Notes: generated by a model not told the origin, from the sequence alone. A DNA stretch of 64,000 nt from JABSSA01 sp039975755 (GCA_039975755.1 JBDWGM010000102.1:33175-97174), one strand, 5' to 3'; shown: positions 8,508-17,717, numbered from the stretch's first letter. A program made the numbers and translations.

Positions 8508-10061
8508 TTATTGCGCCCCTTCAATGGGATGAGCTATGCCGGCGTCGGTTATTCCCGCCATTAACAACCCAAGTTCTTTTTCATCCGTCGCATTCGGAAG
8601 ACGTTCGCCCATGATCTCGCCGTCAAACATCACGGCGATGCGATCTGACAAACCCATGATCTCGTCCAACTCGACAGAAACAAGCAAGATGGCCTTGCCT
8701 TCATCGCGCAGGGCGACAATCTGTTGGTGGATGAATTCGATTGCGCCGATATCTACACCGCGGGTTGGTTGACCGACCAACAACAATTCGGGTTTGCGTT
8801 CGATTTCACGTGCCAGAACGATTTTTTGCTGATTGCCGCCTGAAAAATTCTTTGCGGCCAGCCGTGGATCGGGGGGGCGCACATCAAAACGTTCCATTTT
8901 CGCTTCGGTGTCGGCCTTTATGGCGGCATTGTCCATCAAGATGCCGGATTTATAAGCAGCGTCCCGGTGATATCCAAACGCGGTGTTTTCCCACGCGGTG
9001 AAATCCATGATCAAGCCTTCGCGTTGGCGATCTTCGGGCACATGGGCAATACCGTTTGCGCGGCGCGATTGCCCGTCCGAGTTTTTCCCGGTCAGATCAA
9101 TCGGTTTCCCATTCAACTCCACGACACCCTTGCCAGTCATATAACCGCCCAACACCTCGAGCAGTTCGGACTGACCATTGCCCGCAACGCCCGCGATCCC
9201 GAGAATTTCGCCCGCGCGCACTTGAAGGTCGATGCCTTTCAGACGTTGCACGCCTTTGTCGTCGCTGACGCGCAAATCCTTCACGTCCAAAACAACATCG
9301 CGCGGCTGTGCCGGTGTTTTGTCAACACGCAACAGCACCTTACGCCCGACCATCAATTCAGCCAGCTCGGGAGGGCTGGTTTCTGCGGTTTTGACAGTTG
9401 CTGTCATTTCACCGCGCCGCATGACGCTAACGGTGTCTGTTGTATCCATAATCTCGCGCAGCTTGTGCGTGATTAGGATGATCGTTTTGCCTTCTTCTTT
9501 CAGGCGCTCAAGGATGCGGAACAATTGATCAGCTTCTGCAGGCGTCAACACACCCGTTGGTTCGTCCAGAATCAGAATATCGGCCTGACGATAAAGCGCC
9601 TTAAGGATTTCAACACGCTGCTGCATCCCCACGCCGATGTCTTCGATAACGGCGTCAGGGTCGACATTCAGCTCGTATTCCTTGGCAAGCTCTAGCAGTG
9701 TCTTTCGTGCTTTGGTCAACGAGGGACGCAACAATTGCCCGTCCTCAGCCCCAAGAATAATATTTTCGAGGACTGTAAAATTTTCGACCAGTTTAAAGTG
9801 CTGGAACACCATTCCGATTCCAGCCGCAATTGCGGCCTGACTGTCAGGAATTTGCGTCTTTTTGCCCGCGATGAAAATCTCACCGGCGTCCGCTTTGTAA
9901 AAACCATACAAAATCGACATGAGGGTAGACTTACCGGCACCGTTTTCACCGATGATCCCGTGGATCGTGCCGGGCATGACAGAAATCGAAATGTCCTTGT
10001 TTGCCTGGACCGGGCCAAAGGCTTTTGAAATGCCTCTGAGTTCAATCGCTGGCGCTGCCAT
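8508..10061 (-). CDS. BMP-type ABC transporter, tandem ATP-binding protein
   Basis: 517 residues with two ABC cassettes in one chain. Cassette 1 has Walker A GENGAGKST near residue 36 and Walker B LILDEPT. Cassette 2 is degenerate at Walker A (GVAGNGQSE near 285) but has SGGNQQKIVLAREI as signature, as is usual in this sugar/nucleoside importer family. The ATG at 10059-10061 is preferred over GTG 10076 because GTGGGGA lies at a fitting distance. It drives uptake with the two downstream permeases; the binding-protein gene is 240 bp upstream, separated by a terminator-like hairpin. Confidence 0.9.
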   Translation of the reverse strand: MAAPAIELRGISKAFGPVQANKDISISVMPGTIHGIIGENGAGKSTLMSILYGFYKADAGEIFIAGKKTQIPDSQAAIAAGIGMVFQHFKLVENFTVLENIILGAEDGQLLRPSLTKARKTLLELAKEYELNVDPDAVIEDIGVGMQQRVEILKALYRQADILILDEPTGVLTPAEADQLFRILERLKEEGKTIILITHKLREIMDTTDTVSVMRRGEMTATVKTAETSPPELAELMVGRKVLLRVDKTPAQPRDVVLDVKDLRVSDDKGVQRLKGIDLQVRAGEILGIAGVAGNGQSELLEVLGGYMTGKGVVELNGKPIDLTGKNSDGQSRRANGIAHVPEDRQREGLIMDFTAWENTAFGYHRDAAYKSGILMDNAAIKADTEAKMERFDVRPPDPRLAAKNFSGGNQQKIVLAREIERKPELLLVGQPTRGVDIGAIEFIHQQIVALRDEGKAILLVSVELDEIMGLSDRIAVMFDGEIMGERLPNATDEKELGLLMAGITDAGIAHPIEGAQ

Positions 10062-10196
10062 CTGTCGAGTCCCCACTCACTGTCTAGTCAGCCACTTTTG
10101 CAGAGCTTTTGAGGTTTGCCCAGCCCCGAGCGTATGTTTCCTGCGCGAATTTGGTGTGTTGTGGCAATTCTTGTGCAACATCACATAATCCGCTGA

Positions 10197-10226
10197 CTTG
10201 CAGGCTTCCATTGGCAAGCCTGCAAG
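10197..10226. other. 11-bp inverted repeat between binding protein and ATPase genes
   Basis: CTTGCAGGCTT (10197-10207) and AAGCCTGCAAG (10216-10226) are perfect complements with an 8-nt loop. It lies in the 240-bp gap of the ABC cluster, downstream of the terminator as read on the minus strand. It may stabilise the 5' end of the distal mRNA or be an operator; there is no U-tract. Confidence 0.5.
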
Positions 10227-10248
10227 GTCCACGCCCAGAACTAAAAAA

Positions 10249-10274
10249 GGCCGCGCGAGGATGATCGCGCGGCC
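10249..10274 (-). terminator. Rho-independent terminator (attenuator) after the BMP binding-protein gene
   Basis: A perfect 10-bp stem (GGCCGCGCGA / TCGCGCGGCC) with a 6-nt loop; read on the minus strand it is followed by six U. It lies 26 bp past the stop of the binding-protein gene and before the ATPase gene, so partial termination would give excess binding protein over membrane subunits, as is common for importers. Confidence 0.8.
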
Positions 10275-10299
10275 TTTATTGTCGATGTGCCGACGTGGC

Positions 10300-11298
10300 T
10301 TAGAAATTCAGTGCTGGGCAGCTGTCATCCGATGTGTAGTCGTGTACAGCCAATGACCCATCCGCGATCTTTGACGAAGCACCGTCCACTGTGGATTTCA
10401 TGTCGTCAGACACCAATGCTGCGTTGTGTTCGTCCAGCGCATAGCCAACACCGCCATTTGCCAGACCCATGGTGAAGTTGCCTGTTTCCAGATCAACGCC
10501 CTGTGTGAACGCATCAAATACAGCGTTGTCCACGCGCTTCATCATGGATGTCAGAACTTTGCCTGAGTGCAAATAGTTTTGGTTGCTGTCCACACCGATG
10601 GACAAAATGCCCTCGTCAGCGGCAGTCTGCAGAACCCCTACACCTGTACCGCCAGCGGCAGCGTATACAACGTCAGCGCCTTGGCTGATTTGTGCTTTTG
10701 TCAGCTCTGATCCTTTTACCGGATCATTCCACGCAGCTGGCGTTGTCCCGGTCATGTTCGCAACAACCGTTGCGTCCGCGTTTACGGCTTTGACGCCTTG
10801 GGCATAGCCACAGGCGAATTTGCGGATCAGTGGGATGTCCATTCCGCCGATAAAGCCAACTGTGCCAGATTTCGATGCTTGTGCCGCCATCATACCAACA
10901 AGATATGATCCTTCATGCTCGGCAAAGCCGATGCCGCGCACGTTTGGCAGGTCAAGCCAGTTTACGTCGATCACTGCAAACTTTGTGTCTGGGTAATCCA
11001 CTGCGACTTGGCTCAATGCATCAGCAAATGCGAAGCCGGCCATGACGATCGGGTTGGCACCCGCTTCGGCAAAGCGACGCAATGCTTGTTCACGCTGTGC
11101 TTCGGATTGCAGTTCGATTTCGCGGAATGTACCGCCAGTTTCCTCGGCCCAACGCTGCGCACCGCCAAAAGCGGCTTCGTTGAAACTTTTGTCGAATTTG
11201 CCGCCAAGATCAAAAATGATGGCGGGTTCGGCCAAAGCGGCCCCGGCGCTCAACGCCATTGCGGCTGTCGCGCTCAAAAGCTTCTTCATGAATGTCAT
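10300..11298 (-). CDS. BMP family ABC transporter substrate-binding protein
   Basis: 332 residues from ATG 11296-11298, set by GGGAGA seven bases upstream. A clear signal peptide (MKKLLSATAAMALSAG, cut after ALA) precedes a Bmp/Med domain with the FDLGGKFDKSFNEAAFGG opening known from BmpA/PnrA-like nucleoside binders. Periplasmic, soluble (no lipobox seen). First gene of the importer; a strong terminator follows. The ligand is likely a purine nucleoside or related compound by family; not proven. Confidence 0.9.
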   Translation of the reverse strand: MTFMKKLLSATAAMALSAGAALAEPAIIFDLGGKFDKSFNEAAFGGAQRWAEETGGTFREIELQSEAQREQALRRFAEAGANPIVMAGFAFADALSQVAVDYPDTKFAVIDVNWLDLPNVRGIGFAEHEGSYLVGMMAAQASKSGTVGFIGGMDIPLIRKFACGYAQGVKAVNADATVVANMTGTTPAAWNDPVKGSELTKAQISQGADVVYAAAGGTGVGVLQTAADEGILSIGVDSNQNYLHSGKVLTSMMKRVDNAVFDAFTQGVDLETGNFTMGLANGGVGYALDEHNAALVSDDMKSTVDGASSKIADGSLAVHDYTSDDSCPALNF

Positions 11299-11432
11299 AT
11301 GTGTCTCCCAAATTCGTTGCTGGGGCCGTTCTGGCAGTTCGATACGACCCGAGATCATTTAGATCATACGGGATTAGGCCGCACGTCCCCGTGAGCGTCA
11401 ACCGCTTTTTAAGTGTTTGGATCAGGTTTCGA

Positions 11433-11864
11433 TCATCTGACCAAAGGGCAAGATGCTTTCATAAGCACGGCGTCGGCGGTTTGACCGGCCTTATCGCGGT
11501 AATATCCCTTACGTCTGCCGGTTTCTACAAAACCCAATTGAATGTACAAATTGTAAGCAGGAATGTTGTTGGCGCTGACGTCCAAGAACAGTGTTGGGCA
11601 AGGCGGGCTCAATTCGACAAGCTGATCGCTTAGGGTTTGCATCAAAAGACGCCCGTGACCGCGACGACGAAACGCAGGATCGACCGCAATCGTCAGAATT
11701 TCAGCTTCGTCCAGAACAGATCGGGCCAGAACAAAGCCTGTGTTTTCGGGGGTCGACTGTATGATGTAACCATTTTGGTTCGAAAGGCTTTCGAATTCTG
11801 CGACAGACCAGGCGCGTTGTGGAAAGCACTTGGCGTGTAATTGCGCCATTAAGTCAGGCGTCAT
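11433..11864 (-). CDS. rimI: Ribosomal-protein-alanine/GNAT N-acetyltransferase (RimI-like)
   Basis: 143 residues of the GNAT fold: acetyl-CoA-binding RRRGHGRLLM at about 67-76, followed by the LDVSANNIPAYNLYIQLGF region typical of RimI. Acetylates N-terminal alanine of ribosomal protein S18 in known members. Its start overlaps the end of tsaB by 11 bp, the usual tsaB-rimI arrangement, which supports the RimI call. Confidence 0.82.
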   Translation of the reverse strand: MTPDLMAQLHAKCFPQRAWSVAEFESLSNQNGYIIQSTPENTGFVLARSVLDEAEILTIAVDPAFRRRGHGRLLMQTLSDQLVELSPPCPTLFLDVSANNIPAYNLYIQLGFVETGRRKGYYRDKAGQTADAVLMKASCPLVR

Positions 11865-12450
11865 CTAAAATCTGGGGTGGCGCATCACGGGATGGGGCCG
11901 CGTCCGGAGGTTTGATATACAGCGGGGCAGGCGGCGTTGCAGGCGGGGTCGGCCAGACGGCCCGCGCCAAGTTTCCAATTGCGCTGACCAATAACAAGGG
12001 ATCCGGATCGGGCAATATCGGCTGACCCAGTTGTTCGGCGTCGTCTTGGGACATCAGCTTCGGCCCGTCGGGCAGATCAACGAAAAACTGGTCTCGGGGG
12101 GCGGGAACGCAATTCAGGCCATTATCTTGAAGCACGTTTTTGCGCTGTTCGAATCCGTTGATGCCATAGGCCGGTATGCCCAGCCCAAGGGACAAACCGC
12201 GCGCCGCGGATATCCCAATGCGGATGCCCGTGAAGTTTCCAGGGCCAACGCCGATTGCCAATGCATTCAGATCAGACCAGTTTTTGTTTTGGCGGGCCAA
12301 AAGGTCTTCAAGCAGCCCAATCAGACGCTCGTTTTGGCCCTTTTTCATCGGCTCGTAAATGGTGTCGAGCACCGTATCATTTGAATTCAAAGCGGCCGCG
12401 CAATGCGCAGCCGACGTGTCAAAGGACAGGATGAGTGAATCAGTTTTCAT
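11854..12450 (-). CDS. tsaB: tRNA threonylcarbamoyladenosine biosynthesis protein TsaB
   Basis: 198 residues, ASKHA fold. The N-terminal SLILSFDTSAAHCAAAL and the GVGPGNFTGIRIGISAARGL segment (about 68-87) are diagnostic. TsaB is the non-catalytic partner of TsaD in making t6A37 of ANN-decoding tRNAs. The start is taken as ATG 12448-12450 rather than the GTG one codon upstream. Co-directional with nifU-like and rimI genes; typical Rhodobacteraceae gene string. Confidence 0.9.
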   Translation of the reverse strand: MKTDSLILSFDTSAAHCAAALNSNDTVLDTIYEPMKKGQNERLIGLLEDLLARQNKNWSDLNALAIGVGPGNFTGIRIGISAARGLSLGLGIPAYGINGFEQRKNVLQDNGLNCVPAPRDQFFVDLPDGPKLMSQDDAEQLGQPILPDPDPLLLVSAIGNLARAVWPTPPATPPAPLYIKPPDAAPSRDAPPQILDDA

Positions 12451-12477
12451 CACGCTTCAACGGGGCTTGTGGTGTCG

Positions 12478-13041
12478 TCAGACAGCCACCGGGCGTACTT
12501 CGGTCACTTCGGGGATGTAATGACGCAGCAAGTTTTCGATGCCCATTTTCAGCGTCAGCGTTGACGATGGGCAATTGGCGCACGCGCCTTGCATGTGAAG
12601 ATAGACGATTCCGCGATCAAACCCGTGAAAGGTAATGTCGCCACCGTCCTGAGCAACGGCAGGGCGCACCCGCGTGTCCAACAATTCCTTGATCTGATCC
12701 ACAATGCCCGAATCTTCGCCTTCATGGACCGCATGGCCTGAGTCTGGTTGGTGATCACCTTCCATGACAGGCTGACCCGACTGGTAATGTTCCATGACCG
12801 CGCCCAGAATCGCTGGCTTGATATGGTCCCAATCTGTGGCATCCGCTTTGGTCACCGTCACAAAGTCGGTTCCAAAGAAAACACCTGTAACGCCGTCCAC
12901 AGAAAAAATACGTTTAGCCAACGGAGATTTATCGCCTGCATCGGGTGTCGGAAAATCGGCCGTTCCCATTTCAAGCACTGTTTGTCCGGGAAGGAATTTC
13001 AGTGTCGCAGGGTTTGGTGTGGATTCGGTTTGGATGAACAT
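12478..13041 (-). CDS. NifU family Fe-S scaffold/carrier protein
   Basis: 187 residues from the ATG at 13039-13041 (MFIQTESTPNP, the standard family start; the upstream in-frame extension is noncoding-like). The N-terminal Nfu_N domain covers about 1-85, and the C-terminal NifU domain carries CANCPSS as the CxxC cluster-binding motif near 158. Likely an Nfu-type carrier delivering Fe-S clusters to apoproteins in the cytosol. It precedes tsaB on the same strand. Confidence 0.9.
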   Translation of the reverse strand: MFIQTESTPNPATLKFLPGQTVLEMGTADFPTPDAGDKSPLAKRIFSVDGVTGVFFGTDFVTVTKADATDWDHIKPAILGAVMEHYQSGQPVMEGDHQPDSGHAVHEGEDSGIVDQIKELLDTRVRPAVAQDGGDITFHGFDRGIVYLHMQGACANCPSSTLTLKMGIENLLRHYIPEVTEVRPVAV

Positions 13042-13290
13042 TGCTCGACCCTTTCTCGCAGGTTCAACAGATATGCGGATGGACCCGCGTGGTGTCAAGA
13101 GTTTGGAATGATTCTAAACGATAAAGTCAGAAATCACCGCGACCGGACGATAAATCTTGTGGCGGATTTTCGAATGACCGGCGAGGTTGAACTATCTTCA
13201 ATTTGATTCATTCAATCAATCGACTACGCTTGCCTGCCGCGGACAAAGGACGGCGGAACGCTGAAAAAGTCGAGTGATTTCATATTTCTG

Positions 13291-13746
13291 TCAGGTGATG
13301 GCTTCAAGTTTTTCTTTGCTTAGATCACCGGGAACAATAGTGATCGGGATCGGCAAAGCACCCGAGTTGCGAGACAGCTGAGTGACCAACGGGCCGGGAC
13401 CCTTTTTGCCGGTGCCAGCCCCCAAGACTAAGACACCAATCTCGGAATCTTGCCGAATATGCGCAACGATTTCATCCAAAGGTTGTCCTTCCCGGATGAT
13501 CAGCTCTGGATCGACATGCTGTCTGTCCCGCATCCATTTCGCAAACACTTCGAAATGCACTTCTATGCGTTCGCGCGCTTCTTCTCGCATTACGGCACCG
13601 ACGCCAATCCAGTGATTGAACTCTTCTGGTGCAATCACCGAAAGTATGGCCACACCTCCGCCAGTATGCGCGGCACGCATTGCTGCAAATCGCATCGCGT
13701 TCAAGCATTCCCGGCTGTCATCCAGCACGACAAGAAATTTGCGCAT
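13291..13746 (-). CDS. Universal stress protein family
   Basis: 151 residues of the UspA fold. It starts MRKFLVVLDDSRECLNAM and has the late nucleotide-loop region VLVLGAGTGKKGPGPLVTQL (the GxxGxG-type motif in family members that bind ATP). Commonly found upstream of nifU/tsaB in Rhodobacteraceae. Function beyond stress response is unknown. Confidence 0.85.
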   Translation of the reverse strand: MRKFLVVLDDSRECLNAMRFAAMRAAHTGGGVAILSVIAPEEFNHWIGVGAVMREEARERIEVHFEVFAKWMRDRQHVDPELIIREGQPLDEIVAHIRQDSEIGVLVLGAGTGKKGPGPLVTQLSRNSGALPIPITIVPGDLSKEKLEAIT

Positions 13747-13816
13747 CTTTTCGAACCCCGGTTCAGTATCAGCATCAACATGACCTATGGGCGGGCATGG
13801 CGCAACGTCGCAATTA

Positions 13817-14683
13817 TTATGGCTTGTTGGTCAGGGCCCAATCCCAATACATCTCGCGGACCTGACGCGTTATCGGTCCGATTTGATATTGTGTGTCATC
13901 AAAGGCTTTGATTGGCGTGACTTTATTCATGTTGCCGGACATGAACACTTCATCCGCATCGTGGAATTGATCAAAGCTCAGGACGTCTTCGACAACGTCT
14001 ATTCCGTTGGCTTTGAAATTTGAAATGTGCCGTGCGCGTGTGATGCCAGCCAAGAATGTACCGTTTGGAACCGGCGTAAACACTGTTCCATCCTTAACCA
14101 TAAAGATATTGGCGGTTGCCGTTTCTGCGACATTGCCAATTGCATCTGCCACAAGTGCGTTATTGAACCCTTTGGCGCGGGCCTCGGCAAGCATGCGCGC
14201 GTTGTTGGGATAAAGGCAGCCGGCTTTGGCGTTGACCACTGCGTCTTCCATGACGGGTCGGCGAAATCTTGTTCGAGTTAATGTTGCAACAACGTCAGCG
14301 GCTGCCATGGGAATTTCTTCCAGACATAACGCAAATCCCGTTGACCCTTCTTTTGGAACGATCGCTGTCATGTCGCCATCAATGGCCCAATACATGGGAC
14401 GGATATAGATCGCGCTTTTTTGCGAAAACTTGCGCAGACCTTCCCACGCAATATCCATCATTTCGGACGTCGAAACAGTTGGGGTTATCATCAAAGCGGT
14501 GGCAGAGCGATTGACCCGTTCGCAATGTGCCTCAAGATCCGGGGCCAGCCCATCAAAGTAGCGTGCGCCATCAAAGACAGTGGTGCCCAGCCAACTGCCG
14601 TGATCCGCTGCGCGCATCGTGTACACATCGCCATCATGCCAACGGCCTTCGAAATACGTGCGAATGTTCTGACCTGTTGCCAT
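13817..14683 (-). CDS. Class IV aminotransferase (branched-chain aminotransferase-like)
   Basis: 288 residues, PLP fold type IV. It opens with a short N-terminal segment and GSWLGTTVFDGARYFDG. The PLP-lysine lies in DAVVNAKAGCLYPNN near 150-164, and VAETATANIFMVKDG near 190 carries the EXXXXNXF-type PLP contact. It is shorter and more divergent than classical IlvE, so D-amino acid transaminase-like or other class IV activity is possible. The 81-residue gene lies upstream on the same strand. Confidence 0.8.
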   Translation of the reverse strand: MATGQNIRTYFEGRWHDGDVYTMRAADHGSWLGTTVFDGARYFDGLAPDLEAHCERVNRSATALMITPTVSTSEMMDIAWEGLRKFSQKSAIYIRPMYWAIDGDMTAIVPKEGSTGFALCLEEIPMAAADVVATLTRTRFRRPVMEDAVVNAKAGCLYPNNARMLAEARAKGFNNALVADAIGNVAETATANIFMVKDGTVFTPVPNGTFLAGITRARHISNFKANGIDVVEDVLSFDQFHDADEVFMSGNMNKVTPIKAFDDTQYQIGPITRQVREMYWDWALTNKP

Positions 14684-14796
14684 TGCGTGTTCTCCCCGTG
14701 CGTCGGCCGAAGCCTAGAGACAGTTGTCGGCAGGGAAAAGATAATTTTCAGATCTTTTTGAACAAGCAATGGTTACGGTGATGGCACGTGCCGTTG

Positions 14797-15042
14797 TTAA
14801 CCGCTGCCGGTTGGGCGGGCCAAACTGTAAACACCTTCAGGAAGATCGAGAGCCGCCGCCAGATCGCGCAATTGTTCGGGCGACAGAGTCACGCGGACCA
14901 TTTGATCTGTGCGCGAATCGAACTGTTCTATGGTGACGCATTCTGCAAAACTGTTGACGACGACGTCTTCTTGCAAAGGGGTGCGGCCATCGTCGACAAG
15001 CGTAATGACGGTCGCATCGAATTCGTGTTCGATTGTAAACAT
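14797..15042 (-). CDS. Small conserved-type hypothetical protein (81 aa)
   Basis: Begins MFTIEHEFDATVITLVDDG; acidic, with a C-terminal LSPEQLRDLAAALDLPEGVY stretch. I recall similar short proteins in Rhodobacterales but no function. It stands alone between the aminotransferase and the divergently read M48 gene. A weak AGG precedes the ATG. Confidence 0.65.
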   Translation of the reverse strand: MFTIEHEFDATVITLVDDGRTPLQEDVVVNSFAECVTIEQFDSRTDQMVRVTLSPEQLRDLAAALDLPEGVYSLARPTGSG

Positions 15043-15186
15043 ATGATCAACCTATCTAGACATAATGGGATTGCAAGTAGATCGCACGGCTGCGTGATCA
15101 GGTCTGGTCGGAGTGGACACAGATGTTATTATATCTGTTGACGATGGCCGTCACGTATTAGAGCCTGCCACGAAATTGAGGACGAC

Positions 15187-15909
15187 ATGTTAAGATACCT
15201 TTGTGCATTGTTTCTTTCGACAACGTTGATTGCGTGTACTGAATTGCCTGTCCCCGAGGTGAGTGGTCCTTCGACGACAGGATCGGCTGCGAACAGTGAT
15301 GTGGATGAGCTGCGCGGGGCGGGTGCGACCCAACGTGCCTTTGTCCAAGTTGTCCAGACGATGGAGCCGGTCGCAGAGCGCGAATGTGAACGTCGCACAC
15401 GGGGTGTAAATTGCGATTTCCTAATCGTCGTTGATGATGAACGGGGAAAGCCAGCCAATGCCTTTCAAACGCTTGATGAAGATGGGCGTCCCATCATTAT
15501 TTTCACACTCGCTTTGTTGAATGACGCGCGCAATATAGATGAAATCGCGTTTGTGATGGGCCATGAAGCCGCACATCATATTGAGGGCCATATCGCGCGA
15601 GGGCAACAAAACGCAGTCGCGGGTGCCGTATTTTTAGGTGGTTTGGCGACGGCGACGGGGGGAACAGTCGCTGATGTTGAACGTGCGCAGCAGTTGGGCG
15701 CAGCACTGGGTGCACGGTCGTATTCCAAAGAATTTGAATTGGAAGCTGATGCGTTAGGGACAGTGATTACGGTGCGATCTGGGTTTTCAGCGGTACGTGG
15801 CGCGCAGTTCTTTAACCGGATTCCGGACCCGGGTGATCGGTTTTTGGGGACACATCCACCGAATGCGGCGCGTCTTGCGACAGTGCGGCGCGTGTCTGCG
15901 GGATTGTAA
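15187..15909 (+). CDS. M48 family zinc metallopeptidase, putative lipoprotein
   Basis: 240 residues. The N-terminus MLRYLCALFLSTTLIACTE is a lipoprotein signal with lipobox LIAC, so the protein is probably anchored in the outer or inner membrane facing the periplasm. The catalytic HEAAHH lies near residue 126, with the third ligand Glu in the downstream EFELEADALG segment near 184, as in M48 (BepA/YcaL/LoiP-like) enzymes. These proteases act in envelope protein quality control. It ends 4 bp before the palindromic element that separates it from the convergent prs gene. Confidence 0.88.
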   Translation: MLRYLCALFLSTTLIACTELPVPEVSGPSTTGSAANSDVDELRGAGATQRAFVQVVQTMEPVAERECERRTRGVNCDFLIVVDDERGKPANAFQTLDEDGRPIIIFTLALLNDARNIDEIAFVMGHEAAHHIEGHIARGQQNAVAGAVFLGGLATATGGTVADVERAQQLGAALGARSYSKEFELEADALGTVITVRSGFSAVRGAQFFNRIPDPGDRFLGTHPPNAARLATVRRVSAGL

Positions 15910-15913
15910 GATC

Positions 15914-15972
15914 GGTCGGGCCACGGGCGGCTCTGTTTGGCCCAAGGGCCAAATGCGCCCACCCGCCGACCC
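15914..15972. repeat. Palindromic element, copy A
   Basis: Nested inverted repeat: outer GGTCGG/CCGACC, middle GGGCG/CGCCC, and a centre TTTGGCCC-AA-GGGCCAAA. It shares the blocks TCTGTTT and AAATGCGCCCACCC with copies at 28069 and 49366. It lies between the convergent M48 and prs genes, so it probably acts as a two-way transcription terminator or mRNA 3' end. Confidence 0.8.
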
Positions 15973-15985
15973 TTGGTCGTTCGCG

Positions 15986-17005
15986 TTATTCGGCCGCGTA
16001 CATCCCGTCATAGATCGGACCCAACGTGGAATCGTCAAAAAGTGACGAAACACTGGTGCCGTTCCAGATATTCAAAATGGCCTGCGCAAAGATGGGCGCA
16101 GTTGGGACAATTCGAATATTTGGCGTTGCTCGGATCGCATCTGTCGCGGCGATGCTGTCCGTGACGACGAGCGTTTTCATGACTGATCTTGAGATTCTTT
16201 CGACGGCAGGGCCCGATAAAACGCCATGCGTAATGTAGGAGTGCACTTCTTTTGCGCCATTTTCGATAAGAACCTCTGCCGCCTTACACAAGGTACCAGC
16301 AGTGTCGCAAATGTCGTCTACGATCAGGCAGACTTTGTCTTTGACGTCCCCAATCACAGTCATTTCAGCGATTTCACCGGGTTTTTCGCGACGTTTGTCC
16401 ACAATCGATAAAGGCGCATTGATGCGTTTGGCCAATTCGCGCGCACGTGCAACGCCGCCGACATCTGGTGAGACGACCATAATATCCGACATGCGCCCTG
16501 CGAAATTATCTTTGATATCCAAAGCAAAAATTGGCGACGCATAGAGGTTGTCGACCGGAATATCGAAGAACCCTTGAATCTGAGCGGCGTGCAAATCCAT
16601 CGTCAACACGCGTTCCACTCCAGCAGAAACAAGCATATTCGCGACCAGTTTGGCGGAAATGGGCGTGCGCGCCTTTGTGCGTCTGTCCTGACGCGCATAT
16701 CCAAAATAGGGGATAACGGCGGTGATGCGCGTTGCCGAAGACCGACGCAATGCATCGCACATGATCAGCAGTTCCATCAGGTTGTCGTTGGCAGGGTTCG
16801 ATGTCGGCTGAATGATGAACATATCTTCGCCGCGCACGTTTTCGAAAACTTCGACAAATATTTCGCCATCGTTAAAGCGTTCGACCCTCGCATCAATCAG
16901 ATTGACCGCGATGCCGCGATGCATCGTCATGCGGCGTGCAATGGCTTTTGCGAGCGGTTGATTGGCATTGCCCGAGATCAGTTTCGGTTCTTGCGCCTGC
17001 GGCAT
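15986..17005 (-). CDS. prs: Ribose-phosphate pyrophosphokinase
   Basis: 339 residues, slightly longer than the usual 310-320. Makes PRPP from ribose 5-phosphate and ATP for nucleotide, His and Trp synthesis. Visible motifs: the ATP loop with FNDGEIFVEV, the PYFGYARQDRR flexible region near 105, KRREKPGEIAEM, and the PRPP-binding VDDICDTAGT near 232. Single cytosolic enzyme, class I. It converges with the M48 gene across repeat copy A. Confidence 0.95.
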   Translation of the reverse strand: MPQAQEPKLISGNANQPLAKAIARRMTMHRGIAVNLIDARVERFNDGEIFVEVFENVRGEDMFIIQPTSNPANDNLMELLIMCDALRRSSATRITAVIPYFGYARQDRRTKARTPISAKLVANMLVSAGVERVLTMDLHAAQIQGFFDIPVDNLYASPIFALDIKDNFAGRMSDIMVVSPDVGGVARARELAKRINAPLSIVDKRREKPGEIAEMTVIGDVKDKVCLIVDDICDTAGTLCKAAEVLIENGAKEVHSYITHGVLSGPAVERISRSVMKTLVVTDSIAATDAIRATPNIRIVPTAPIFAQAILNIWNGTSVSSLFDDSTLGPIYDGMYAAE

Positions 17006-17114
17006 GCGGTATTCCCCTTCGACAAGCCAGAATGTGACAGATTCGTGACGTTGACTTCGCTTAACACGGCCTTACCGTGCGGCAAAGACGTGGCCCATAC
17101 AGAAGGCGAAAATT

Positions 17115-17717
17115 ATGGCTGATATCGACTATTACTTTGCGACAATCTCTCCCTATACCTACTTGGCCGGGAAACGCTTCGAAGAAGTGGCGAAACGCCA
17201 TGGGGCGAGCGTTCATTACAAGCCACTAGATATTATGGCACTGTTTGCTCGGACGGGGGGCGTTTCCCCCAAGGATCGGCACATCAGCCGTGTGGAATAT
17301 CGCGCACAAGAATTGACGCGTGCGGCAAAGAAGCTTGGAACGCCCTTTCACCTTAAACCTGCGCATTGGCCGACAAATGCGGCCCCGTCGTCCTATGCGG
17401 TGATCGCAGCACAAGAAGCAGGGGGTGGGGACCTGGGTGCACTTGTGTACGCTTATGTGCGCAGCGTTTTTGCAGACCAGAAAAACATCGCTGACGATGA
17501 TGTTGTAAAAGCCTGTTTGGAAGAAGCCGGGTTTGATCCAGCACTTGCAGATAGCGGGTTGTTGACCGGGGCCGACACCTATGCACGCAATCTGGAAGAC
17601 GCTGTAAAGGCTGGCGCGTTTGGGGCGCCGTTTTATGTCGTCAACAAAACAGATCAAAGGTTTTGGGGGCAGGATCGGATCGAAGATCTTGATGCGCACC
17701 TGTCGGGCACCCTTTGA
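17115..17717 (+). CDS. 2-hydroxychromene-2-carboxylate isomerase family (DsbA-like)
   Basis: 200 residues of the kappa-GST/DsbA-like fold. It begins with IDYYFATISPYTYLAG, where Ser in SPYTY is the glutathione-activating position of the family, and ends with the cis-Pro loop GAFGAPFYVV near 175. Known members isomerise HCCA in naphthalene breakdown, but most genomic copies are of unknown substrate. Its stop overlaps the TTG start of the next gene. Confidence 0.82.
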   Translation: MADIDYYFATISPYTYLAGKRFEEVAKRHGASVHYKPLDIMALFARTGGVSPKDRHISRVEYRAQELTRAAKKLGTPFHLKPAHWPTNAAPSSYAVIAAQEAGGGDLGALVYAYVRSVFADQKNIADDDVVKACLEEAGFDPALADSGLLTGADTYARNLEDAVKAGAFGAPFYVVNKTDQRFWGQDRIEDLDAHLSGTL

